Shown here: piece after piece, positions 24,713 to 34,069 of the stretch
Layout of the letters: each line of letters opens with the position of its first letter
How positions within the stretch are numbered: position 1 is the stretch's first letter
Source: Mycolicibacterium porcinum
Lineage (GTDB): Bacteria > Actinomycetota > Actinomycetes > Mycobacteriales > Mycobacteriaceae
Reading direction: 5' to 3'
Assembly (NCBI GenBank): GCA_001942045.1
Contig: MSTD01000007.1
Location: forward strand, 44,399 to 108,398
Length of the DNA: 64,000 bases
The notes under the pieces: generated by a model
What the model was told of the DNA's origin: nothing
What the model saw: only the letters and a program-made list of their open reading frames with translations
Databases searched by the model: none
Program-made: the position numbers and the translations under genes

Positions 24713-26133
24713 GCATGCTCCTTGAGCTGAAGGGATTTGGTCTGCAGGTATTCCTCGAACCCGAACCGTCCCAGTTCGCGGCCGATCCCGGATTTCTTGT
24801 AGCCACCGAATGGCGCGGTGGGGTTGTAGGCGCCGCCGTTGATGTCGAGTTGTCCGGTCTGCACCTTCCGGGCGAAAGCCATGGCTTCGTCGTCGGTCGC
24901 GGCCCAGACCGCGCCGGAAAGCCCGTAGTGCGTGCCGTTGGCGATCCGCAACGCATCGTCGGCATCGGCGTAGGGGATGACCGCGAGCACCGGACCGAAC
25001 ACCTCTTCCTGGCCGAGTTCCGAGTCGGGATCGACGTCCGCGAAAACCGTTGGTGCCACGAAATACCCGGTGTCGGTGATCTGCTCGGCACCTCCGGTCA
25101 GCAAGCGGGCGCCGTCGCGCTGGGCCCGCTCGATGAATCCGCGAACCGTCTCGAACTGCGACCGCGACGCCGACGGTCCGATACGGGTCGCAGGGTCGCG
25201 CGGATCTCCCACGGTGTAACGGGCCACTGCGGACTTGATCAGGTCCAGCGCTTCGCCGTAGCGGCTCTGCGGCACCAGCATCCTGGTCCACGCCATGCAG
25301 GTCTGCCCACCGTTGAGGAAGGCATTGCCCACTCCGACCTTCACCGCGGTGGCCAGGTCGGCGCCGTCGAGGATCACGTTGGCCGATTTGCCGCCGAGCT
25401 CCAGCGCGACCTTCTTGATCGATCGTCCGGCCAGTTCTCCGACGCGGGCGCCGACCCCGGTCGATCCGGTGAACGAGACGAAATCGACGTCGGGATGTGC
25501 CGCGAGGCGTTCGCCGATCACCCGACCGGGACCTGAGACCAGGTTGACCGTCCCGGACGGCAGCCCGGCGTCCTCACAGGCTTCGACGAACGCGAACACC
25601 GACAGCGGGGCTTCGTTGCTGGGTTTCAGCACGACGGTGCAGCCGGCGGCGATGGCCGGCAACACCTTGGCGACCACCTGGTACAGCGGGTAATTCCACG
25701 GGGTGATGGCCCCGACGACGCCGTAGGGCTCACGCAGGACCAGCGAATTGCCGATGCGCTCTTCGAATTCGAAGGTCTCCAGCACATCGGCGAAGCCCTT
25801 GGCCACCGCCAGTGGCACTTGCGTTTGCACCGTCTGCGCGATGCGTACGGGGGCGCCCATCTCGGCAGTGATGAGATCGGCGATGTCGGGTAGGCGCTTC
25901 TCCATCGCGGCGATGACCCGCTGCACGCGATCCTGGCGCTCGGCAACGGAGATCAGCGGATCGAACGCGCGTCGGGCCGCGGCGACGGCGGCGTCGACAT
26001 CGGCGGCGCTGCCGTTGGGCACGTGGCCGATCACGGCTTCGGTGGCGGGGTCGATGACGTCGATCAGGCCGTTCCCTGATGGTGTGGTCCAGCTGCCGTC
26101 GATGAACAGTCTGTTGTGTTCGAAATTGGGCAC
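24709..26133 (-). CDS. NAD(P)-dependent aldehyde dehydrogenase
   Basis: A 474-residue aldehyde dehydrogenase. Catalytic residues are N147 (PWNYP), E245 (LELGGKS) and C279 (NGGQTCMA), and the C-terminus has [15 protein letters not shown]. It oxidises an aldehyde to the acid, probably taking the product of the neighbouring zinc alcohol dehydrogenase before CoA activation by the FadD. I start it at GTG 26133 with TGAGGA six bases upstream; GTG 26145 is an alternative adding four residues. The 26-base gap to the ADH gene supports one operon. Confidence 0.9.
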   Translation of the reverse strand: MPNFEHNRLFIDGSWTTPSGNGLIDVIDPATEAVIGHVPNGSAADVDAAVAAARRAFDPLISVAERQDRVQRVIAAMEKRLPDIADLITAEMGAPVRIAQTVQTQVPLAVAKGFADVLETFEFEERIGNSLVLREPYGVVGAITPWNYPLYQVVAKVLPAIAAGCTVVLKPSNEAPLSVFAFVEACEDAGLPSGTVNLVSGPGRVIGERLAAHPDVDFVSFTGSTGVGARVGELAGRSIKKVALELGGKSANVILDGADLATAVKVGVGNAFLNGGQTCMAWTRMLVPQSRYGEALDLIKSAVARYTVGDPRDPATRIGPSASRSQFETVRGFIERAQRDGARLLTGGAEQITDTGYFVAPTVFADVDPDSELGQEEVFGPVLAVIPYADADDALRIANGTHYGLSGAVWAATDDEAMAFARKVQTGQLDINGGAYNPTAPFGGYKKSGIGRELGRFGFEEYLQTKSLQLKEHA

Positions 26134-26159
26134 GGTCGTCCTCACTGTCGTTGAATGGC

Positions 26160-27266
26160 TCAGGGAATCAGGCTGGCGCGAACATCGCGCTTGCCGTCCG
26201 TCGCGGCGAAGACCTCGTTGATCTGGTCGAGCGAATACGACGCTGCCGCAAGCCGATCGAAGGGCAGCTGGTGTTGGTGTCGGTCGAGGAAGTCCAGCGC
26301 CCGGGACAGCACCGCCGGGTCATACAGGGAGACACCTACCATCGTCTTGTTGGTGAAGACGAACCGTGACGGGTCGAATGCGAACGTCTTGCCGATGTTG
26401 ATGTTTCCGATCTCGACGTAGCGTCCGAATTGCGCGAGCATCTGCAGCCCTTCGTCGATCGCCGACGGGTGGCCGACGACCTCGACCACGACGTCGGCGC
26501 CCTGGCCGTCGGTCAATGCCCGCACCGCCTTCGCCCGGTCTTTCGGGGTCGGTATCTCGTTGAGGTCGATCACCGAATCGGCACCGAAAGCTTCTGCCAA
26601 CGCGAGCCGTTCGGGCACCCCGTCGATCGCGATCACGTTGGCCGCACCTCGCGCCTTGGCCACGGCAACTGCATAGAGACCGAGTGCGCCGGCTCCCTGA
26701 ACCACGACGTGCTCACCGAGCTGCAGGTCGACGCGCTCAAGTCCGTACATGACCTGGGACAGGGCGCAGTTCGCGCCTGCGGCGATATCGTCGCTCAGCG
26801 TGTCGGGAACCGTGTACACCACGGCCCCGGCCGGGAGCAGGTAGTAGTCGCCGTAGCCGCCGACGAAATAGGGCGGTTGGTCGGCGCGACCCAGCATCGC
26901 CATTTTCAGGTTCAGGCAGGCGTTGCGGCGGCCCGCCAGGCAGTTGCGACAGCGGTGACACGAGTAGAAGTACGGGAACACGATTCGGGTTCCTGCGGTC
27001 AACGGTTTGCCGTTGGAGTCGGTAGACACGCCGTCGCCCAGAACTTCGACGGCGCCGACCATCTCATGGCCCAACACGGTGGGTAGCTGCCCGCCCAGGC
27101 CGCGGGTGGCGAAGGTGCCATGCCAGGCGTGCACGTCCGACCCGCAGATGTTCGCGCGTAGGACGCGGATGAGTATCTCTCCTGGCCCGACGTCGGGCAG
27201 GGAGACCGTCTGAATCTCAAATGGTTTGCCTGGTTCGTCGAAGCGCGCAATGCGGCCGGTGTACAC
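26160..27266 (-). CDS. Zinc-dependent alcohol dehydrogenase (MDR family)
   Basis: A 368-residue medium-chain dehydrogenase. The catalytic zinc ligand C41 (NICGSDVH) with H67-E68 (GHE), the structural-zinc cysteines C103, C106, C109 and C117, and the nucleotide loop GAGALG are all present. It oxidises an alcohol with NAD(P). GTG start at 27266 with GAAGGGA upstream, 11 bases after the FadD stop. In context it converts a primary side-chain alcohol to the aldehyde used by the next enzyme, but a secondary sterol alcohol cannot be excluded. Confidence 0.9.
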   Translation of the reverse strand: MYTGRIARFDEPGKPFEIQTVSLPDVGPGEILIRVLRANICGSDVHAWHGTFATRGLGGQLPTVLGHEMVGAVEVLGDGVSTDSNGKPLTAGTRIVFPYFYSCHRCRNCLAGRRNACLNLKMAMLGRADQPPYFVGGYGDYYLLPAGAVVYTVPDTLSDDIAAGANCALSQVMYGLERVDLQLGEHVVVQGAGALGLYAVAVAKARGAANVIAIDGVPERLALAEAFGADSVIDLNEIPTPKDRAKAVRALTDGQGADVVVEVVGHPSAIDEGLQMLAQFGRYVEIGNINIGKTFAFDPSRFVFTNKTMVGVSLYDPAVLSRALDFLDRHQHQLPFDRLAAASYSLDQINEVFAATDGKRDVRASLIP

Positions 27267-27277
27267 GGCGATTCCCT

Positions 27278-28864
27278 TCAGTTGCTGGTGAATTCGAGGC
27301 CGAACCGCTCCCGAAGGTCGCGTTTGAGCAGTTTGCCACTGGGGTTCTTCGGCAGCGATTCGACGAAGAACACCTGTTTGGGGGTCTTGAATCCGGCGAG
27401 ATGCTCACGGCAGTGTGCGAGCACGTCGTCTTCGGTCACGGTGGTACCGGCGCGCGTCACCACCGCGGCGACGACGGCTTCCACCCAGATTGGGTGTGCC
27501 ACACCGAAGACCGCGGCCTCTTCTATCCCGCTGTGCCGGTACAGAACTTCTTCGACCTCGCGGCTTGCGACGTTCTCACCGCCGGTCTTGATCATGTCCT
27601 TCTTGCGGTCGACGACGTGTAGCAGGCCGTGTTCGTCGTAGAAGCCCAGATCGCCGGAATGGAACCAGCCACCGGCGAAAGCCTGCCCGGTCTTGTCTTC
27701 ATCGTCGAGGTATCCCAGCATCAAATGCGGGCTGCGGTGGGCGATTTCACCGACGGTGCCGGATTCGACCGGGACGTCGTTGTCGTCGAGGATGACGGTT
27801 TCGACGTTGACCACAGGCCGCCCCGCAGCCCCGGCGTGAGCATCCTGCTCATCGGGCCCGAGGGCGGAGGCCAGCGGGGCCATCTCGGTCTGGCCGTAGA
27901 AGTTCCACAGGCGCAGATTGGGCAGACGCCTGCGCATCTCGTGCAGGATCTCGCTCGGCATCGGCGAGGCGCCGTAATAACCCTTGCGCAGGCTCGAGAG
28001 ATCCACCTCGTCGAACACCGGGCTGCGCAGGAGGCTTATCCATACCGTTGGTGGGGCAAAGTAATTGGTCACACCGTGCCGTTCGATCGTGCGAAGCACC
28101 AGTTCCGGATCCGGGCGCGGCAGGATGATGCTGGTAGCACCCAGGTAGATGTCGGTGGCCAGGAAGTTGTCCAATTGCGCGCAGTGATACAGCGGAAGTG
28201 AATGGATCTCCACGTCGTCCCCGGACATTGAGCCGGCCACGATGGTGCTGATGTACTGCCACATCAAGCTGCGGCTGCTGTGCATCACGCCCTTGGGTCG
28301 GGATTCGGTGCCGCTGGTGTACATCACCCGCAGCAGTTGATCGTCGTCGATCCGGCAATCGGGCACGTCCGCAGCAGTGGTGAGCCAATCCGCGAAATCC
28401 GTCCAGCCCGAGGGGCTGGATTGGCCGGCGGGGACGATCGCTGCCTTGGTGCGGACCGCTGTCCCGGTAGTCAAGGCCTGTTCGGCCACCGGCACGAGAG
28501 CACCCTCGACGATGAACCCCGCGGCTCGGCTATGCCCGAGGATGTAGGAGATCTCCTCCGGCTTCAGCATGAAGTTGATGGGCACCAGCACCACCCCGGC
28601 GCGGGCAGTGGCGAACGCCAATACCGCGTACTGCCAGCAGTTGCGCGACAGCAGTGCGACCCGGTCGCCGGGATGTAGCCCTTCCTCGTGCAACGCAGCA
28701 GCGGCACGATCCACCAGGCGATCGAATTCGGCGAAGCTCAGGACTACGCCGCCATCGATGATGGCTGCCTTGTCTGGTTGCCTGCGCGCCGACCGGCGGG
28801 GGATATCGGCGAGGCTGTGGCTGCGGGCCCGGGCGATGACCGCGGCCAGGTCGTCGGAATGCAT
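27278..28864 (-). CDS. Acyl-CoA synthetase (FadD-type), first gene of the long operon
   Basis: A 528-residue adenylate-forming ligase. The P-loop YTSGTESRPKG (182-192), the SGDLGFYDEHG motif, the hinge DRKKDMIKTGGENV and the C-terminal catalytic K511 (PSGKLLK) are intact. It activates a carboxylic acid to the acyl-CoA. It heads the minus-strand run and shares a 103-bp promoter region with the divergent Baeyer-Villiger gene. ATG 28864 is the best start; no good ribosome site is visible. The gene set suggests a steroid side-chain or ring-derived acid. Confidence 0.88.
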   Translation of the reverse strand: MHSDDLAAVIARARSHSLADIPRRSARRQPDKAAIIDGGVVLSFAEFDRLVDRAAAALHEEGLHPGDRVALLSRNCWQYAVLAFATARAGVVLVPINFMLKPEEISYILGHSRAAGFIVEGALVPVAEQALTTGTAVRTKAAIVPAGQSSPSGWTDFADWLTTAADVPDCRIDDDQLLRVMYTSGTESRPKGVMHSSRSLMWQYISTIVAGSMSGDDVEIHSLPLYHCAQLDNFLATDIYLGATSIILPRPDPELVLRTIERHGVTNYFAPPTVWISLLRSPVFDEVDLSSLRKGYYGASPMPSEILHEMRRRLPNLRLWNFYGQTEMAPLASALGPDEQDAHAGAAGRPVVNVETVILDDNDVPVESGTVGEIAHRSPHLMLGYLDDEDKTGQAFAGGWFHSGDLGFYDEHGLLHVVDRKKDMIKTGGENVASREVEEVLYRHSGIEEAAVFGVAHPIWVEAVVAAVVTRAGTTVTEDDVLAHCREHLAGFKTPKQVFFVESLPKNPSGKLLKRDLRERFGLEFTSN

Positions 28865-28954
28865 GATCGGCAGGGTAGGCACGTGGCCGACGGCTGCGGT
28901 GGTTCGTCTCCCGCTCAGTAGACAGGACAGGCGCGGACAGGGCCCAAGCCCTTC

Positions 28955-28960
28955 GATACT
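28955..28960 (+). promoter_or_regulatory. -10-like GATACT of the Baeyer-Villiger operon, probable leaderless start
   Basis: GATACT ends seven bases before the ATG at 28968, and no ribosome site is seen. This spacing fits a leaderless mycobacterial transcript. Confidence 0.4.
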
Positions 28961-28967
28961 CGAATCC

Positions 28968-30893
28968 ATGACCGCTACCACTGAATCCTCGTCACGCGCG
29001 GATCGTGCCCCAGACCCCGCTGTCCTGCGCGCCCATCTCCTGGAGGCGGACCCCGGTGTTCTGGTCGCGGTGTTGGCTCAGATGACCGGCGACGCATCGG
29101 TGGTCGATCGGTATGCCGCCAAGATCGATCACGTGCCCGACCCGCCCGAGCGGGCCGGATCGACCGACCCTCAGACCGCCGAGACACTGGCCGATGAGAT
29201 CATCGCCGCGTTGGGCCGACCACGCCGTGACGATGCGATTGCGGCCGACGACCGTGCTTTCTTCGCCAGCCTGCTGCCGATCGCGCTGGGCGGCCCGGTC
29301 GACGACGAACAGGTCGATCTGCTGTTGGAGCAGGGCGGATTCCGCCCGTCTCAGCCCACCTTGCCGCGCACCACGCCGATTCCCGAGACCACCACCGTGG
29401 CGATCATCGGTGCCGGCATCGCCGGTCTGGCCGTGGCGCTGGCGGCAGCCGAGGAAGGTGTGCAGTTCCAGATCTTCGACCGCAACCGGGAGGTTGGCGG
29501 CACCTGGCTGACCACCACCTATCCAGGCATCGGCGTCGACACGCCATCGGCGTACTACTCGTTGTCGCGGGAGGTGAATCCGGATTGGTCGAACTACTAT
29601 CCGCAGGGCGCGGAGTACCAGGCGTATCTGGTTTCGCTGGCCGACAAACACGATCTGCGTCGCCACATCCGGTTCGGCACCGAGGTCGAGGCCTTGTGGT
29701 GGGACGAAGCGCGACGGCAGTGGCAGATCCGCTCGCGCACTGCCGACGGCACCCAGGACGTCGACTACGCCAGCGTCGTGGTGACCGCTGCCGGCTATCT
29801 GAACCGGCCCAGGTTCCCCGAGATTGACGGACGAGACAGCTTCGCGGGCACCAGTATTCACTCAGCTCAATGGGATCCGGAACTGGATCTTGCGGGTAAG
29901 AAGGTCGCGGTGATCGGCGCCGGTTGCACGGCGGTGCAGATCGTCGATGCCTGTGTCGACGAGGTTGAGCACCTGACCGTGTTCCAACGCCAGCCGCACT
30001 GGGTGGCGCCGCGCAAGCGGATCTCCGACGAGGTTCCCGAACACCGTCGCTACCTGGGACGGATGCTGCCCTATTACGCGATGTGGCACCGGCTCAAGTC
30101 GTACTGGGGTACCGCCGACAACAACTACCCGATCATCCTGCAGGACCCCGAGTGGTCCAAGACGCACCTGTCGATCTCGCCGACCAACGACGTGCTGCTG
30201 CAGCTGTGCCTGGATTACATCGATCGGATGTTCGGCACTGGAAGCGAATTGGCGAAGAAGGTCACTCCGGATTTCGCGCCGTACGGCAAGCGGATCATCC
30301 GCGATCCCGGCGGCTACTACGCGGCGCTCACCCGCGAACATGTCGACGTCGAAGCCAGTGAACCCGCGGCGATCAACGAGCGCGGCATCGTCACGGCCGA
30401 CGGCAGGCAGATCGATCTCGACGTGATCATCTACGCCACCGGCTACCACTTGGATTTCCTGTCCACGGTCGACATCCGGGGGCGTGACGACAAGACCCTG
30501 GCCCAGGAATGGGGTGACAGCCCGCGCGCATACCGCGGCGGCACGGTGCCGGGCTTCCCGAACCTCTTCATCACCTCGGCACCGAACTACAGCCCCGGAC
30601 ATGGTGCGGGGGCCAACTTCTCGATGGAGGTGCTGGCGCACTACATCGTGGAGTGCCTGCAGCTGATGGCGTTGCGCGGCGCATCGACGATGGAAGTCAC
30701 CCAATCCGCGTTCCAGGATTACGTCGACGGGATCGACCAGACCATGCAGGGCACGGTGTGGTGCCATACGCCCAACGCCCACACCTATTACCGCTCGGGG
30801 TCCGGTCGCGTCGTGGTGGCCACGCCATACCGCCTGGTGGACCTGTGGCACCAGCACCGTGCCCCGATCGAAGAGGATTTCATTCTCCGATGA
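28968..30893 (+). CDS. Type I Baeyer-Villiger monooxygenase with N-terminal extension (HAPMO-like)
   Basis: A 641-residue FAD/NADPH monooxygenase. The first Rossmann motif GAGIAGL is at 148-154, the Baeyer-Villiger fingerprint FAGTSIHSAQW at 292-302, and the NADPH motif GAGCTA at 317-322. About 130 residues of helical sequence precede the flavin domain, as in 4-hydroxyacetophenone monooxygenase (about 640 residues). The enzyme inserts oxygen next to a ketone to give an ester or lactone. Its stop overlaps the next SDR's ATG by four bases, suggesting that the SDR makes the ketone. Substrate not determinable. Confidence 0.9.
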   Translation: MTATTESSSRADRAPDPAVLRAHLLEADPGVLVAVLAQMTGDASVVDRYAAKIDHVPDPPERAGSTDPQTAETLADEIIAALGRPRRDDAIAADDRAFFASLLPIALGGPVDDEQVDLLLEQGGFRPSQPTLPRTTPIPETTTVAIIGAGIAGLAVALAAAEEGVQFQIFDRNREVGGTWLTTTYPGIGVDTPSAYYSLSREVNPDWSNYYPQGAEYQAYLVSLADKHDLRRHIRFGTEVEALWWDEARRQWQIRSRTADGTQDVDYASVVVTAAGYLNRPRFPEIDGRDSFAGTSIHSAQWDPELDLAGKKVAVIGAGCTAVQIVDACVDEVEHLTVFQRQPHWVAPRKRISDEVPEHRRYLGRMLPYYAMWHRLKSYWGTADNNYPIILQDPEWSKTHLSISPTNDVLLQLCLDYIDRMFGTGSELAKKVTPDFAPYGKRIIRDPGGYYAALTREHVDVEASEPAAINERGIVTADGRQIDLDVIIYATGYHLDFLSTVDIRGRDDKTLAQEWGDSPRAYRGGTVPGFPNLFITSAPNYSPGHGAGANFSMEVLAHYIVECLQLMALRGASTMEVTQSAFQDYVDGIDQTMQGTVWCHTPNAHTYYRSGSGRVVVATPYRLVDLWHQHRAPIEEDFILR

Positions 30894-31777
30894 GCCAGAT
30901 ACTGGCCGGCAGAACGGCATTGGTCACCGGCAGCAGCCGCGGCATCGGGCGTGCCATCGCGCAACGCCTGGCGGCGGAAGGCGCGACGGTTGCGGTGACC
31001 GCCCGCGCCTACGCCCCGACTCCGTCCACCCGTGCCGGGATCACCGAGGCGATCCCCGGCACGATCGAGGAGACGATCGGCCTCATCGAAGGAGCCGGGG
31101 GCTCGGCCTTCGGCCTGGCTGCCGACCTGGAGGACGCCACCGCCCGCGACGGCTTGGTCCAAGCCGTCATCGAGCGCACGGGCCGACTCGACATCCTGGT
31201 CAACAACGCCGGCTATGCCGACTATTCGGTGATCGAAGAGATGCCGGTCGAGACGTTCGACCGCACCGTGGAGCACTACCTCAAGACGCCGTTCGCGTTG
31301 ACGAAAGCCGCTGTGCCGCATATGCGTGCCCAGGGTGCGGGGTGGATCGTCAACATCGGATCGGTAACCGGCGTGGCCCCGGTACGCCCCTACCGGGATT
31401 ACAACAAGACCGCGGGCGACGTGATCTACGCATCGTGTAAGGCTGCCCTGCACCGGTTCACCCAGGGGGTCGCGGCTGAGCTGCTCGACGCCAACATCGC
31501 GGTGAACTGCGTCGGCCCGTCTACCGCGGTGCGCACCCCCGGCGCGGCGTCGCTGATTCCGGACACGTTTCCGACCGAACCCGTTGAGTACCTTGCGGAA
31601 ACAGTGCTCGCGATGTGCCACCTGCCCGCCGCCGACCGGACCGGACTGGTGGCGTTCAGCCTGCACTACCCGTGGTCACAGCAACTTTCGGTGCACTCAT
31701 TGGACGGCGGCACGATTTTGCCGCCGCTGGAGCCGCCTGCTGCGGCGAATCCCAACATCCTGCCCGCGGGGGTTTAG
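30890..31777 (+). CDS. SDR oxidoreductase paired with the Baeyer-Villiger enzyme
   Basis: A 295-residue short-chain dehydrogenase: TGSSRGIG (14-21), NNAG, and catalytic Tyr/Lys in YASCK. After the second strand an Arg (TARAY) favours NADP(H), which would also suit recycling with the NADPH-dependent monooxygenase. The C-terminal 50 residues, with HSLDGGTILPPLEPP, are longer than in classical SDRs. Convergent with the Dabb-type gene, eight bases between stops. Confidence 0.83.
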   Translation: MSQILAGRTALVTGSSRGIGRAIAQRLAAEGATVAVTARAYAPTPSTRAGITEAIPGTIEETIGLIEGAGGSAFGLAADLEDATARDGLVQAVIERTGRLDILVNNAGYADYSVIEEMPVETFDRTVEHYLKTPFALTKAAVPHMRAQGAGWIVNIGSVTGVAPVRPYRDYNKTAGDVIYASCKAALHRFTQGVAAELLDANIAVNCVGPSTAVRTPGAASLIPDTFPTEPVEYLAETVLAMCHLPAADRTGLVAFSLHYPWSQQLSVHSLDGGTILPPLEPPAAANPNILPAGV

Positions 31778-31785
31778 GCGTCGGA

Positions 31786-32763
31786 TCAGGAGAGCACGGG
31801 GGCGGGCAGCTCGCAGAAGCTGTGGCATACCCGGTCACGGACGATGACGTCGGTGGTCTCGGGGTCGAACCAGCGGTCGACCACCGCCCAATGGATCGGA
31901 TGCATGAGGTAGGGGCCCATCAGACCGTCGACGTCGGTGAACTCCTGCTCGAACACATGGGTCCAGTCGGTGGATCCCATGGCCTGCTCGACGCGACTCA
32001 GTTGCCACGCGGCGATGGTCGAGACATACCGCGGCATCATCGCGAGCTCGCGTTCGAATGACGCGACAGTCTCGGCCTCCACCTCGGCAGGGATTCGCAG
32101 CAGCAGCGCGCGGTACACGGTGCCAGTGCCCCTCCGGTTCGGAGTGCCCTGGTAGGTGATCCCGTTTACCTGGGTGATCGCGGGATCGGTCAGAGCTGCA
32201 TCGAAATCGCTGTTCTGCCAGTCATTTTCACAGGAAAACCGCAGATGGACAAGTATGTCGCCACCGTTGCGGGATCCCGCCAACGTCGGCTCCACCACTG
32301 CCCGCAGCGCACCGCTGCGTTGAGCGGCGTCGCGTAGGTTTGTCAGGACGCGGCTGCGTTCGGACTCGGCGACGTCGACCAGACGGGTGACCCCCAACGT
32401 CGCCGGTCCGGTCGACGCGACAGCCGATGGGGAGTCGGGGTCCACATCCTCAGCTGCAGACGCGACGCTGCGGTCGCGCTCGACCACCAGATCGGCAACG
32501 CTGTCCCACCACTGCGCCAAGGTCTGATCGGGTCGCCCTTGCCAGGTCATCTGCCACCAGGCTTGAGGACTCGGCAGCGTCCAGGTGATCGTGACGACGT
32601 TGGACCGGTCGTCGAACCAGATGGGCGGGCTGACCAGAACATCGCGCAGCGTCATGCCTCGGTCGCGTGCCCCCGGGGCATATCTGGCCAGGTAGGCGTC
32701 GATGAACTCCTGAGCACAGCCCGGCGCGGTGACCACCCGGTCGATGACGAAAACCTCAGCCAT
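31786..32763 (-). CDS. Duplicated dimeric alpha/beta-barrel (Dabb-like) protein
   Basis: A 325-residue protein with two ferredoxin-like barrel units: residues about 1-105 (MAEVFVIDRVVTAPG... then the Trp-rich WWQMTWQGRPDQTLAQWW) and about 120-325, which ends in a Dabb-type segment (HVFEQEFTDVDGLMGPYLMHPIHWAVVDRWFDP, named here by its parts HVFEQEFTDVDG and MHPIHWAVVDRW). Such folds occur in stress-responsive A/B barrel proteins, olivetolic-acid-type cyclases and EthD proteins. A cyclase or dehydratase role is possible but not shown. Single gene, divergent from the flavin oxidoreductase. Confidence 0.7.
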   Translation of the reverse strand: MAEVFVIDRVVTAPGCAQEFIDAYLARYAPGARDRGMTLRDVLVSPPIWFDDRSNVVTITWTLPSPQAWWQMTWQGRPDQTLAQWWDSVADLVVERDRSVASAAEDVDPDSPSAVASTGPATLGVTRLVDVAESERSRVLTNLRDAAQRSGALRAVVEPTLAGSRNGGDILVHLRFSCENDWQNSDFDAALTDPAITQVNGITYQGTPNRRGTGTVYRALLLRIPAEVEAETVASFERELAMMPRYVSTIAAWQLSRVEQAMGSTDWTHVFEQEFTDVDGLMGPYLMHPIHWAVVDRWFDPETTDVIVRDRVCHSFCELPAPVLS

Positions 32764-32863
32764 ACCGCGAGATTACGACCGCCTACGGCGATGGGCGGTC
32801 CGCATTCCCGGCCATCGGGATATCACCGTTGACGACGGGGGAGGACAGCGCGAAGGTGTGCCG

Positions 32864-34069
32864 ATGACCGATCCGTTCAGCCCCGCCCAGTTGGGTCCGG
32901 TGACCCTACGTAACCGAGTGATCAAGGCAGCCACTTCGGAAGGCCGCTCACCGGACGGATTGGTCACCGATGACCTCATCGACTTCCATCGCAGCTTCGC
33001 CGAGGGCGGTGTCGGGATGACCACTGTCGCCTATTGCTGTGTGTCTCCCCAGGGGGCGAGCGCGCCTGGCCAGATCGTGATGGACAGCAAGGCGCTGCCG
33101 GGCCTGCGCCGGCTCACCGATGTGGTCCACGGCGCGGGAGCGGCCATTTCGGCGCAACTCGGGCACGCCGGGGTGGTGGCGCAGAAAAGGCTGACCGGTG
33201 TCACCGCGGTGGCACCGAGCCGATTCGTCAACCCGACCTCCTTCGCCTATTGCCGCGAGATCACCCGCGCCGAGATCGCCCGCGTGATCGACCAGTTCGG
33301 TGCGGCGGCCCAAGTAGCGGTCGACGCCGGATTCGACGCCGTCGAACTGCACTTCGGCCACCTCTATCTGCCCAGCTCCTTCCTGAGTCCACTGATCAAC
33401 CGACGCAAGGACTCCTACGGCGGTGACATCGACAACCGATCGCGGCTCGTGCGCGAAATCGCGGCACGAGTCCGCGAGGTGATCGGTGACCAGATCGCGG
33501 TGATCGCCAAGCTGGATATGGACGACGGACTTCCCGGCAGCATCTGGATCGACGAGGCGCTGCGGACAGCGCAACTCCTCGATGTCGATGCCACCCTCGA
33601 TGCGATCGAGCTGACTCAGGGTTCGTCGGTGTACAAGCCCATGTACCTGTTCTGCGGCGACGTCCCAGTCAAGGAATTCGCGAAGGTGATGCCGCCGGCC
33701 TTACGCCCGGCTGTCAGGCTGGTGGGCAAGCAGACGATGGGTGTCTACCCGTATCGAGACCTCTACATGCTCGAGGCGGCCCGGCAGTTCGTGCCGTTGA
33801 TGCGCAACACGAAACTGATTCTGCTGGGCGGCATCAACGATCGGGAACACCTTGAGATAGGCATGCGAGAAGGGTTCGACTTCTTCGCCATGGGACGGGC
33901 CTTGCTGCGGGAACCGGACCGGGTCAACACGATGATCGCCGAGCCCACGTCCCGCGGCCGCTGCAATCACAACAACAAGTGCATGGTGACGGTCTTCAGC
34001 CGAACCCACTGCGTGCTCGACCCCGAGCAACGGTACGGCGCCGTGCTACCGGCCGAGCAACTCACCTAG
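32864..34069 (+). CDS. Old-yellow-enzyme/NADH:flavin oxidoreductase family protein
   Basis: A 401-residue TIM-barrel FMN enzyme of the OYE/2,4-dienoyl-CoA-reductase branch: NRVIKAATSEGRSPDG at the start, QLGHAG, ELHFGHLYLPSSFLSPLINRR (given by its ends ELHFGH and SPLINRR), and GGINDREHLEIGMREGFDFFAMGR (phosphate site, ends GGINDRE and FAMGR). Near the C-terminus C367, C373 and C383 recall the iron-sulfur cysteines of dienoyl-CoA reductase, but only three are seen. It lacks the second flavin domain of the long enzymes. It may reduce an activated C=C bond of the substrate. The ATG at 32864 has GAAGGTG upstream. Confidence 0.84.
   Translation: MTDPFSPAQLGPVTLRNRVIKAATSEGRSPDGLVTDDLIDFHRSFAEGGVGMTTVAYCCVSPQGASAPGQIVMDSKALPGLRRLTDVVHGAGAAISAQLGHAGVVAQKRLTGVTAVAPSRFVNPTSFAYCREITRAEIARVIDQFGAAAQVAVDAGFDAVELHFGHLYLPSSFLSPLINRRKDSYGGDIDNRSRLVREIAARVREVIGDQIAVIAKLDMDDGLPGSIWIDEALRTAQLLDVDATLDAIELTQGSSVYKPMYLFCGDVPVKEFAKVMPPALRPAVRLVGKQTMGVYPYRDLYMLEAARQFVPLMRNTKLILLGGINDREHLEIGMREGFDFFAMGRALLREPDRVNTMIAEPTSRGRCNHNNKCMVTVFSRTHCVLDPEQRYGAVLPAEQLT

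Noticed and set aside
24713..25291. Extension of the crotonase frame to 25291
   Set aside because: This part is the antisense-like second frame of the aldehyde dehydrogenase gene; the GTGA overlap at 24712 gives a normal crotonase length.
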